Shown: piece after piece, positions 1-5,352 of the stretch
How positions within the stretch are numbered: position 1 is the stretch's first letter
How the letters are laid out: every line of letters begins with the position of its first letter
Source of the DNA: Bacilli bacterium
Lineage (GTDB): Bacteria > Bacillota_I > Bacilli_A > RF39 > UBA660
Direction: 5' to 3'
Assembly: GCA_016302935.1 (NCBI GenBank)
Contig: JAEDMO010000050.1
Location: 1-5,352 of the forward strand
Length of the DNA: 5,352 bases
Translations under genes and position numbers: made by a program
Notes under the pieces: model-generated
What the model was told of the DNA's origin: nothing
The model's database searches: none
Seen by the model: the letters and a program-made list of their open reading frames with translations, nothing else

Positions 1-29
1 ATTATAACAGATAATATTACTAATTACAA
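1..29 (-). promoter_or_regulatory. Possible promoter after tadC for a gene beyond the window
   Basis: Minus strand: TTGTAA (29-24), a 17-base spacer, and TATAAT (6-1) preceded by TGT, giving an extended -10 (TGnTATAAT). It begins 10 bases after the tadC stop. The -35 box matches four of six bases. Chance matches are frequent in DNA this rich in A and T, and the target gene is not visible, so this is tentative. Confidence 0.35.
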
Positions 30-39
30 GACCAATTTA

Positions 40-738
40 TTAATTTATATAATTTAAAATAACCGGTGCTAAAATTAATAAAAGAATAAGTGGAACAAAA
101 AATAATACCGAAATAATACTAATTTTAATTGGCACTTTTGAAATCGCCGCTTTGACTTCCAATTTTCTTTTTTCTCTTAAATAATCTATCTGATTATACA
201 TCGTATCAATTATCCCATTACCAAAAAGATCTGCCTGAGTTAAAGTAAGAATAATATTATTTATTGTCTCAGATGGAATTCTCTCTTGAACCCCGATTAA
301 AGCTTCCGTTAAACTCTTACCATACTTTACTTCCCTCAAAGCCTCTTTAAATTCTAATGATAATGAAGAAGAAACACTATTAATAGTTACCAAAAAAGCT
401 TCTTCCAAATTTCTACCAGTTTCCAAAGAAAGGGTTAAAACTTCAAAAAAATGCATAGCTTCATCTTCCAAAATTTCACTTCTCTTTTTAATTTTATTAT
501 CAAGTAAAATCTTACCACAAAGAAAATAATATAAAATACTTACAATAGGCGCTAAAATATATCCAAAAGATGTAATATATAAAACAACAAAAAATACAAT
601 GAAAGTAGTAAATAGTCTTAAATTTAAAAATCTAATCGGATCCATTCCTTTATTAAAACCTAACAATTTCATTTTTCTCTGTGTTGTTTTTATCGTCTTA
701 TCATTATATATTTTTCTAGATAACTCTTGTTTTTTCAT
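40..738 (-). CDS. tadC: TadC, Tad pilus inner-membrane platform protein
   Basis: This is the second of the two membrane platform proteins of the Tad pilus. It is thought to pair with TadB and to couple the TadA ATPase to pilin assembly. The product is 232 residues. It has two adjacent hydrophobic segments at about 41-57 and 58-76, a cytoplasmic T2SF (GspF-like) helical domain from about 92, and a C-terminal membrane segment at about 204-227. Family-like patches are SLETGRNLEEAF (104-115), EVKYGKSLTEAL (136-147) and QADLFGNG (168-175). The ATG follows the tadB stop after one base, and AAGGTG lies just upstream inside the end of tadB, so translation is probably coupled. The stop is TAA. It is the last gene of the operon visible here. 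At 232 residues it is shorter than TadC proteins of about 300 residues, mainly at the N-terminus. Family assignment is firm; TadC rather than TadB is decided by gene order and size. Confidence 0.93.
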   Translation of the reverse strand: MKKQELSRKIYNDKTIKTTQRKMKLLGFNKGMDPIRFLNLRLFTTFIVFFVVLYITSFGYILAPIVSILYYFLCGKILLDNKIKKRSEILEDEAMHFFEVLTLSLETGRNLEEAFLVTINSVSSSLSLEFKEALREVKYGKSLTEALIGVQERIPSETINNIILTLTQADLFGNGIIDTMYNQIDYLREKRKLEVKAAISKVPIKISIISVLFFVPLILLLILAPVILNYIN

Positions 739-739
739 A

Positions 740-1744
740 CTACACCTTAACTTTCATTATCTTTTGCAAGAAGAAAACGTATAAAAGTAAAATAACAAAT
801 ATCATTGCTAAAGCAACATATCCTAATGCAGATTCAAAAAAAGGATCAAAATAAGCTGGATTCATTATATAAATAATCAAAACAAAAACAAATGGTAAAG
901 ATAAAAGAATCTTAACAATCAAATTAGAACTTACCGTTAAATTTCTAAGTTCTTCTTTCAATTTCTTTTTATCAAATAAAGCCTTTTCTATAGAAGAAAA
1001 CACTTGAACAATATTACCACCAGTTTTATTTAAAATAGTTAAAGAAGAAGACAAATATCTTATTTCTTCTAAATCAACTCTCTTAGCAAATCTTTGAAAA
1101 ACAACATCTACAGAAAGCCCATACTTCATATCATTATATATCTTTCTAAATTCATATTTAAGTGGTTCTGGTAATTCATTTTTAGCAATTTCTACTGCTT
1201 GAATAGTAGACTTTCCTGCTTTAAATGCATTATTCATAATAATAACTGCTTTTAATATTTGATTTTGAATCTTCTTAAGCCTCAACTTATTACTATATAC
1301 CAAATAAATATCTAAAATAAAATAACCGATAAAAAATACTATAACCATCTCAAACAAACTTATTACTCTATTTTGTAATACTTGTGAAAAAATAGACAAA
1401 ATAACTAAACAAAAGCCAATAAGTAATTTTTTTGTTACAAAATCAATCTTATCTAAACTCTCAGTATCACCATATGTTATATATTTATCATACCTATTTG
1501 ATATCAACCTAAATAAATAAATCTTATTCATAAACTTACGACATTTAACAATAAAAATGTTAATTTTTTTATTAATACCATCCAATACAGAAACATCTTC
1601 ATTTTTTAAAGGTTCAATACTATACCTACCAATTCTTCTTTCAAATTTTATCGCTACATTTTGTCTAATTAAATAGATGATAACAACAATTAAAACAATA
1701 ATTATAAATATTTGTATTAACATTAATTTAAAATCATTACTCAT
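740..1744 (-). CDS. tadB: TadB, Tad pilus inner-membrane platform protein
   Basis: This is a GspF/T2SF-family membrane protein that forms the assembly platform of the Tad pilus with TadC. From the ATG chosen here it has 334 residues. It has an N-terminal membrane helix (about 8-26), a basic cytoplasmic stretch, and two helices at about 106-122 and 128-150. The T2SF domain covers about 160-275 and includes NAFKAGKSTIQAVE (172-185), MKYGLSVD (206-213) and LNKTGGNIVQVF (238-249). Two C-terminal membrane helices lie at about 276-294 and 306-326. A GTG at 1753 would add three residues, but it lies inside the sequence AGGTGAT, which is well placed (6 bases) as the ribosome binding site for the ATG at 1744, so I prefer the ATG. 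The gene starts 17 bases after the tadA stop, ends with TAG, and is followed after one base by tadC. Confidence 0.94.
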   Translation of the reverse strand: MSNDFKLMLIQIFIIIVLIVVIIYLIRQNVAIKFERRIGRYSIEPLKNEDVSVLDGINKKINIFIVKCRKFMNKIYLFRLISNRYDKYITYGDTESLDKIDFVTKKLLIGFCLVILSIFSQVLQNRVISLFEMVIVFFIGYFILDIYLVYSNKLRLKKIQNQILKAVIIMNNAFKAGKSTIQAVEIAKNELPEPLKYEFRKIYNDMKYGLSVDVVFQRFAKRVDLEEIRYLSSSLTILNKTGGNIVQVFSSIEKALFDKKKLKEELRNLTVSSNLIVKILLSLPFVFVLIIYIMNPAYFDPFFESALGYVALAMIFVILLLYVFFLQKIMKVKV

Positions 1745-1748
1745 TGCT

Positions 1749-1755
1749 ATCACCT
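1749..1755 (-). promoter_or_regulatory. Ribosome binding site that decides the tadB start
   Basis: AGGTGAT on the minus strand precedes the ATG at 1744. It contains the GTG at 1753 that would otherwise be an alternative start, so use of the ATG is favoured. It lies in the 17-base gap after tadA. Confidence 0.7.
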
Positions 1756-1761
1756 ACCTTT

Positions 1762-3087
1762 TTATTCAAATAAATCTACTAAAGTTGTAATACCTGCTCT
1801 TTTAATCTTCTCATACACCTTTGGTGTATACTTATACATTACAAATTCACCAATAACCTCATTATTTTTAGTAACACCTTTTTGCTTAAATGCAAATATT
1901 TCTTTTAATTTAATATTACCATCTTTCATTCCAACAACTTCACAAATACTAGTTACTTTTCTTCTACCATCAGCTAATCTTTCAATATTGACAATTAAAT
2001 TAATTGCATTTTCAATATAACCTCTAACCGCTGAAACTGGAATATCCATATCATTCATAAGTAACATTGTCTCAAGCCTATTTAAAGCATCTTCTGGTGA
2101 ATTAGCATGCAAAGTAGTAAGAGACCCTTCATGACCGGTATTCATTGCTTGCATCATATCAAAGGCTTCTTTACCACGTACTTCACCAACAATTATTCTA
2201 TCTGGTCTCATTCTAAGCGAATTTCTAACTAAGTCTCTAATAGTAACCTCACCACTACCCTCATAGTTTACCAATCTTGTTTCAAGAGAAATAACGTGAC
2301 TTTGCTTTAATTTTAACTCAGCTGCATCTTCTATCGTAATAATTCTCTCATTATCATCAATAAAACTAGATAAAATATTAAGTAATGATGTTTTACCAGT
2401 ACCAGTACCACCACATATTATTATATTTAACTTAGCTTTAACAGCCGCTTCTAAAAATCTTGCCATATGAATAGTCATAGTACCTTTTCTCAAAATATCC
2501 TCGATATTATCCAAATTCCTAGAAAATTTTCTAATCGTTAAAACCGGTCCTTTCAAAGAAAGAGGAGGAATAATTGCATTCAACCTAGAACCATCTTTTA
2601 ATCTTGCATCCACCATCGGATTAGCAGCATCAATCGTTCTTCCTAAAGGTTGAACAATTCTTTGTATTGTTCTAATAATATGATTATCATCAATAAATGA
2701 AACACTATCGTCCCTAATTATTCTACCATCAATTTCTACATATATCTCATCTGGTCCATTAACCATAATTTCCGTAACACTATTATCAGACAACAATTCA
2801 GTAATCGGACCATACCCATTTATTTCATTTTGAATCAAATTAAAAATATGATTTCTTTCGATGGTTCCTAAATCATAACCAACCAAAGTCTCATCTATCT
2901 CATCATTAATATACTGTTCTAACAACTTATCATCAGGAATATTATTATCAATTAAATTAGTAATAATCTTATTTCTTAAACTATCTAATAGCTTCTTATC
3001 GGGAAATATATCGTAATCCTTAAGACTCTTTATACTCTCCCCTTTAGGAGCAATATCAAAAACCTCTACTAAACTCTTCTTAGGCAT
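1762..3087 (-). CDS. tadA: TadA/CpaF, Tad pilus assembly motor ATPase
   Basis: This secretion ATPase of the GspE/VirB11 superfamily (CpaF branch) hydrolyses ATP at the cytoplasmic face to drive pilin extraction and polymerisation. The 441-residue product has an N-terminal domain (about 30-200) containing the family stretch GYGPITELL (91-99). The ATPase core has Walker A GGTGTGKTS (226-234, Lys232), an Asp box TIEDAAEL (251-258), Walker B RPDRIIVGEVRG (294-305, Glu302), and a His box GHEGSLTTLHANS (318-330, His319 and His327). All catalytic elements are intact and the length is normal for CpaF. A basic C-terminal tail (about 395-441) follows the core. The ATG overlaps the end of tadZ by 8 bases. 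AGGAGG with a 9-base spacer lies inside the last codons of tadZ, which supports translational coupling. The stop is TAA. Confidence 0.97.
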   Translation of the reverse strand: MPKKSLVEVFDIAPKGESIKSLKDYDIFPDKKLLDSLRNKIITNLIDNNIPDDKLLEQYINDEIDETLVGYDLGTIERNHIFNLIQNEINGYGPITELLSDNSVTEIMVNGPDEIYVEIDGRIIRDDSVSFIDDNHIIRTIQRIVQPLGRTIDAANPMVDARLKDGSRLNAIIPPLSLKGPVLTIRKFSRNLDNIEDILRKGTMTIHMARFLEAAVKAKLNIIICGGTGTGKTSLLNILSSFIDDNERIITIEDAAELKLKQSHVISLETRLVNYEGSGEVTIRDLVRNSLRMRPDRIIVGEVRGKEAFDMMQAMNTGHEGSLTTLHANSPEDALNRLETMLLMNDMDIPVSAVRGYIENAINLIVNIERLADGRRKVTSICEVVGMKDGNIKLKEIFAFKQKGVTKNNEVIGEFVMYKYTPKVYEKIKRAGITTLVDLFE

Positions 3088-3859
3088 TATGATTTTCCTC
3101 CTTTTTATCTTTTATCAAGTGATTAGCAATCTTCTTTATAATATTTATATCCCCACTATGAAAACGATTAATACCCTTATTTAAAACAAGTATCTCCCCA
3201 TTCAAAATATATTTATCGATATTCTTAATATAAAAACTTTTTTGTATTACATAATCTATATTACATTTTATAATATTCCTAATATCAAAATTAGATAAAT
3301 AATCTCTTCCAGTATCCCTAGAATTATTTAATACCGTAATATAGTTAGTTTTATTAGCATCCTTAAAAATACTAATTAAACTTTTCATATTCTTCAAATC
3401 AACCAAATCATTAGTAATAACAAATAAAATCATATAACTATTATCCATAATTGTTAAATTAATTTCATCTAATATATGTGAAGTATCAACTAAAACTACG
3501 TCATACTCCCTTTTAGCCATTTCAAAAATAAGTGGCAAATACTTACCGGTTACCTTATTTGCCATTCTAGGATCTTTAGGGCTAGCCAAAACATCGATAT
3601 TTTCATTATATTTTGTTACATAATCAGCAAGGGTAGTAAAACGATTATTATTAATACTATCCGCTAACATAAAAATATCTTTTTTATTTTTTATATCCAA
3701 ACAAGTGGCAATTCCTCCACTATATAAATCCAAATCAATAAGTAATACCCTCTTGCCTAAAAGATGATAAATACCTGCTAAATTAATGCTTAGAATAGTT
3801 TTGCCTACTCCACCTTTAACAGAAGAAACACAAACCACCTTACCATTTTTACTAGCCAT
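3080..3859 (-). CDS. tadZ: TadZ/CpaE-type MinD-like ATPase of the Tad pilus
   Basis: This ParA/MinD-superfamily ATPase takes the TadZ/CpaE position, directly upstream of tadA. In studied systems TadZ places the pilus machine at a site on the cell. The 259-residue product begins almost at once with a deviant Walker A, VKGGVGKT (14-21, signature Lys15 and Lys20). An A' segment LLIDLDLYSGG (39-49, Asp42) and a Walker B DVVLVDTSH (120-128, Asp125) follow. Many characterised TadZ/CpaE proteins have a receiver-like domain of roughly 120-130 residues in front of the ATPase; here only about 13 residues precede the P-loop. The ATG is preceded by AGGTGAG, part of which overlaps the TAG of the upstream gene 9 bases away. 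The C-terminus is basic and ends in a Lys/Glu/Asn tail. A generic MinD or chromosome-partitioning ParA is unlikely given the operon context. Confidence 0.9.
   Translation of the reverse strand: MASKNGKVVCVSSVKGGVGKTILSINLAGIYHLLGKRVLLIDLDLYSGGIATCLDIKNKKDIFMLADSINNNRFTTLADYVTKYNENIDVLASPKDPRMANKVTGKYLPLIFEMAKREYDVVLVDTSHILDEINLTIMDNSYMILFVITNDLVDLKNMKSLISIFKDANKTNYITVLNNSRDTGRDYLSNFDIRNIIKCNIDYVIQKSFYIKNIDKYILNGEILVLNKGINRFHSGDINIIKKIANHLIKDKKEENHNA
3097..3102 (-). promoter_or_regulatory. Ribosome binding site of tadA inside tadZ
   Basis: AGGAGG on the minus strand, 9 bases before the ATG at 3087, lies within the Lys-Lys-Glu-Glu codons at the end of tadZ. With the 8-base gene overlap it fixes the tadA start and suggests coupled translation. 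Confidence 0.8.
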
Positions 3860-3868
3860 TTATCTCAC

Positions 3869-4246
3869 CTACTTTACCCTTTTTATCCCATCATCAGCAA
3901 AACTATATTCACTAACAATCTCATACTCCGAAATTCCAATAATCTTCCCCATTGTACTATCTATTTTCTTATCTAAATAAATTGTATTTTTATCCTTATT
4001 TATTCTAACATTAATAATATCTTCATCATTTCTCTTAACCAAAGAAATTATTCTTTCAGTAACATCATCATCTTCTTTATGACTACTATAATAGCTAATA
4101 GCAATATAATTAATATTATTAAGTTTATTCTTCTCAATCACCATTCTACTAACATCAACAATAGCTAAAACAATTAAAAGTAAAATAGGTAATAAACAAA
4201 TAAACATAACTAAAGATTGACCCTTATTATTTAATCTAATCATCAT
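3869..4246 (-). CDS. TadE/TadG-like minor pilin lacking Glu at +5
   Basis: This is a small pilin-like membrane protein, probably a minor pilin or pseudopilin of the Tad machine. The 125 residues start MMIRLNNKGQSLV. The NKG|QS boundary (Gly9/Gln10) looks like a class III prepilin peptidase site, followed by a hydrophobic helix (about 12-31) and the TadE/G-like motif VDVSRMV (30-36). The rest is a hydrophilic, probably extracellular domain of about 90 residues without cysteines. The residue at +5 after cleavage is Met14, where Flp and TadE have Glu. There is no von Willebrand domain, so it is not a full TadG; TadF is another possible name. An in-frame TTG at 4252 is possible, but AGAAAG lies 8 bases before the ATG at 4246, and a second ATG follows at 4243. 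The chosen start overlaps tadE by 11 bases. The stop is TAG. Confidence 0.8.
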   Translation of the reverse strand: MMIRLNNKGQSLVMFICLLPILLLIVLAIVDVSRMVIEKNKLNNINYIAISYYSSHKEDDDVTERIISLVKRNDEDIINVRINKDKNTIYLDKKIDSTMGKIIGISEYEIVSEYSFADDGIKRVK

Positions 4247-4568
4247 ACACAAATCTTTCTACCATAATTTCATAAGGATCATCTAAAATCAAATCAATAC
4301 CAGGAGTAATTAAATTAACATAATCAGCTACCGTTATCTTTTTATAATCCTCACTACTGCTAATATTAATCATATAATCATTATATATTTCTTTTATCCA
4401 AGATAACTCTTTACCATTTTTAACTGCATCGACAATATCAGAAGTAACATTTTCTAAATTTGCCTTCCTACTATAAATTGTTCCAAAGTCAACAACCAAG
4501 AATAAAATCATTATAAAAACTGGCAATATCAAAACGAATTCCACTAGTGCTTGCCCTTTTCTATTCAT
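4236..4568 (-). CDS. tadE: TadE-like minor pilin
   Basis: This 110-residue TadE-family pseudopilin is expected to be cleaved by the Tad prepilin peptidase and to act in pilus assembly or as a minor subunit. The N-terminus reads MNRKG|QALVEFVLILP: cleavage after Gly5 leaves Gln at +1 and the conserved Glu at +5 (Glu10), followed by a membrane helix at about 8-27 and VDFGTIYSRKANLENV (26-41), typical of TadE. The C-terminal domain (42-110) is acidic and lacks cysteine. The ATG has a purine-rich AAGGAAGG 8 bases upstream. It lies 29 bases after the flp stop, with no hairpin between them. The first codons are nearly identical in DNA to those of flp (26 of 28 bases), which suggests shared origin or gene conversion. 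The stop is TAG, inside the start of the next gene. Confidence 0.88.
   Translation of the reverse strand: MNRKGQALVEFVLILPVFIMILFLVVDFGTIYSRKANLENVTSDIVDAVKNGKELSWIKEIYNDYMINISSSEDYKKITVADYVNLITPGIDLILDDPYEIMVERFVYDD
4538..4565 (-). repeat. 28-base near-identical copy shared with flp (tadE copy)
   Basis: This is the partner of 4777-4804, encoding NRKGQALVE. The two mismatches both fall in the codon for +2 (ACT in flp, GCA in tadE). The third pilin-like gene encodes a similar site (NKGQSLV) with different codons and lacks this DNA identity. Confidence 0.6.
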
Positions 4569-4597
4569 AGTGTCAACCTTCCTTCTTTAAAAATACA

Positions 4598-4813
4598 TTA
4601 TTCCGTTACTCTATCCTCATCGCCCTTACAATATGCTTCACCAACACTCTTTCCTTCCACATATTCTTTACCAGCCATATTGCAACTCATCTTAGTAACA
4701 GCATCTTTTAAATAACCGCCAAAAAATTTAACCAAGCCAATTGCAAGAACAGTAATTAAAGAAATTATTAAAACATATTCCACTAGAGTTTGCCCTTTTC
4801 TATTTAATTTCAT
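4598..4813 (-). CDS. flp: Flp-type major pilin prepilin
   Basis: This is probably the structural subunit of the pilus (type IVb Flp pilin). It has 71 residues, close to the usual 50-80 for the family. A short basic leader MKLNRKG is followed by the cleavage boundary Gly7|Gln8, then TLVEYVLIISLITVLAIGLV with Glu12 at +5 and Tyr13 at +6, the Flp signature. The hydrophobic helix covers about 10-31. The tail (about 34-71) is hydrophilic, ends in charged residues, and carries two cysteines, Cys44 and Cys62, which could form a disulfide outside the cell. It is the first gene of the operon, 24 bases from the predicted transcription start, with AGGAGG 8 bases before the ATG. First position and a strong ribosome site fit the most abundant product. 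The stop is TAA. Confidence 0.92.
   Translation of the reverse strand: MKLNRKGQTLVEYVLIISLITVLAIGLVKFFGGYLKDAVTKMSCNMAGKEYVEGKSVGEAYCKGDEDRVTE
4777..4804 (-). repeat. 28-base near-identical copy shared with tadE (flp copy)
   Basis: These 28 bases in flp, encoding NRKGQTLVE and its surroundings, match 4538-4565 in tadE at 26 positions, including most third codon positions. Duplication or gene conversion between the two pilin genes could explain it. Confidence 0.6.
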
Positions 4814-4821
4814 CTGAACAT

Positions 4822-4827
4822 CCTCCT
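4822..4827 (-). promoter_or_regulatory. Strong ribosome binding site of flp
   Basis: AGGAGG on the minus strand, 8 bases before the ATG at 4813. It is a full anti-16S match in a leader of only about 24 bases and fits high expression of the major pilin. Confidence 0.85.
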
Positions 4828-4843
4828 ATCCTACCATACAACA

Positions 4844-4872
4844 ATTATATATTTTTTTTACCACTTTGTCAA
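4844..4872 (-). promoter_or_regulatory. Consensus sigma-A type promoter of the tad operon
   Basis: Minus strand: TTGACA (4872-4867), a spacer of exactly 17 bases containing a run of eight A, and TATAAT (4849-4844). Both hexamers match the vegetative consensus at all six positions. Transcription would start near the A at 4837, giving a leader of about 24 bases before the flp ATG. The position just after the dfx terminator makes it the likely operon promoter. No clear operator palindrome overlaps it. Confidence 0.85.
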
Positions 4873-4890
4873 ACAATTTAACATCAGTAT

Positions 4891-4925
4891 AAAAGAAAAA
4901 TAATCCAATTTATAAAATTAGATTA
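4891..4925 (-). terminator. Rho-independent terminator of the superoxide reductase gene
   Basis: Read on the minus strand, TAATCTAATTT, loop TAT, AAATTGGATTA form an 11-bp stem with one G-U pair, followed directly by TTTTTCTTTT. The stem is AT-rich, as expected in this genome. The T-tract lies only on the minus-strand downstream side, so it should stop transcripts leaving dfx. It sits 18 bases before the tad operon -35 box. Confidence 0.75.
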
Positions 4926-4973
4926 CTTAAAAAATTATTCGTATAAGTATACTATATCATTTCTAAATATTTA

Positions 4974-5352
4974 TCATTCTACTATTTTTTTCCATAACCC
5001 ATGCTTATTACAATATGCATATAAAACAGAATCGCTTATATATGGAAATCTTACCTCTATCTTTGACTCTGGATGTAATTTTACTCTTACGACTTTATCT
5101 TTTGATACTTGTGCTATCCACATAATATAATGTTCTTCTTCCATCGGATGCTCTACCTCACCGACCTTAACAACAATTTCATTATCAACTCTTTCATATA
5201 CAGGTACATGTTTTTCTACCACAGCATCGGTAGTATTTGCTATCATCTTAATCATAGGCTTACCACAACAAATTATTCTATCCATATTTCCATCAATTAA
5301 TTCTACTATATTACCACATATTGGGCACCTATAAAAATTTAAATTTTCCTTC
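4974..5352 (-). CDS. dfx: Desulfoferrodoxin-type superoxide reductase (5' end cut by window)
   Basis: This iron enzyme reduces superoxide to hydrogen peroxide in the cytoplasm, using electrons from rubredoxin-like donors; it is typical of anaerobes. The frame stays open to the edge: 22 codons before the internal ATG at 5285 read KENLNFYRCPICGNIVELID plus GN, so that ATG is not the start. If the base at 5352 is the G of ATG, the protein has 126 residues and Cys10, Cys13, Cys29 and Cys30 form the desulforedoxin-like Fe(Cys)4 centre I. The catalytic centre II ligands are all present: EKH (Glu47, Lys48, His49), VEHPMEEEH (His69, His75) and YCNKHGLW (Cys115, His118). This agrees with two-centre (class I, 2Fe) enzymes. 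The stop is TGA followed at once by TAA. The terminator and promoter downstream separate it from the tad operon, so the adjacency need not mean a shared function. Confidence 0.95.
   Translation of the reverse strand, partial: KENLNFYRCPICGNIVELIDGNMDRIICCGKPMIKMIANTTDAVVEKHVPVYERVDNEIVVKVGEVEHPMEEEHYIMWIAQVSKDKVVRVKLHPESKIEVRFPYISDSVLYAYCNKHGLWKKIVE

Noticed and set aside
599..784. Plus-strand open frame of 61 codons
   Set aside because: It lies antisense to tadC and the end of tadB, has a composition typical of reversed membrane-protein codons and no ribosome site.
2352..2697. Repeated DNA around TTATCATCAATAAA within tadA (near 2352 and 2684)
   Set aside because: It encodes two unrelated Ile-Asp-Asp-Asn stretches. 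The short match is explained by codon bias.
3786..3980. Plus-strand open frame of 64 codons
   Set aside because: It is antisense to the tadZ start and the end of the TadE/G-like gene, with no recognisable motif. It is explained by the well-supported minus-strand genes.
4571..4576. TTGACA on the minus strand just before tadE, a possible second -35 box
   Set aside because: No -10 like sequence is found 16-18 bases downstream, where the DNA is constrained coding sequence. It lies between the tadE ribosome site and its ATG.
4826..4837. Tiny leader frame ATG GTA GGA TAG before flp
   Set aside because: It begins at the predicted transcription start, has no ribosome site and only three codons. Its stop overlaps AGGAGG by chance of sequence.
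4941..4952. Short inverted repeat GTATAAGTATAC after dfx
   Set aside because: Arms of 5 bases in AT-rich DNA are expected by chance, and it lies upstream of the terminator, away from the promoter.
5109..5300. Plus-strand open frame of 63 codons
   Set aside because: It is antisense to the superoxide reductase, whose metal ligands are all conserved; the plus frame has no recognisable features.

Overview
The window is very AT-rich and looks like a low-GC Firmicutes-type (Bacillota or Mycoplasmatota-like) chromosome. Shine-Dalgarno sequences are strong (AGGAGG, AGGTGA), the main promoter is a perfect vegetative consensus, and lysine, isoleucine and asparagine codons dominate. A superoxide reductase at the right edge points to an anaerobe. 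Nothing in the sequence fixes the genus. All real genes are on the minus strand, so the biological order runs from right to left.

Right edge (4974-5352): a desulfoferrodoxin-type superoxide reductase, cut by the window edge probably within its start codon. It is followed by a rho-independent terminator (4891-4925). Next comes a perfect -35/-10 promoter (4844-4872) and a short leader with AGGAGG, which together open a new transcription unit.

Positions 40-4813: a compact seven-gene Tad (tight adherence, type IVc pilus) operon. Its order is flp pilin, tadE minor pilin, a second TadE/TadG-like minor pilin, tadZ/cpaE ATPase, tadA/cpaF motor ATPase, and the tadB and tadC inner-membrane platform proteins. 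Genes overlap by up to 11 bases or lie at most 29 bases apart, and no terminator is seen between them, so one polycistronic message is likely. The three small proteins carry an N-terminal K-G|Q prepilin cleavage site followed by a hydrophobic helix. TadA would power pilin extraction and assembly through the TadB/TadC platform, and TadZ would position the machine. No secretin, RcpC/CpaB, TadD, von Willebrand-type TadG or prepilin peptidase lies in the window. Lack of a secretin fits a single-membrane cell, but a peptidase must be encoded elsewhere.

Left edge (1-39): the end of the tad operon. A possible extended -10 promoter there may serve a gene beyond the window. No RNA gene, CRISPR array or mobile element was seen. 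The system is a recognisable Tad pilus and not an entirely new one. The points worth a second look are the non-canonical third pilin-like protein, the receiver-less TadZ, the near-identical DNA at the 5' ends of flp and tadE, and the minimal gene set.
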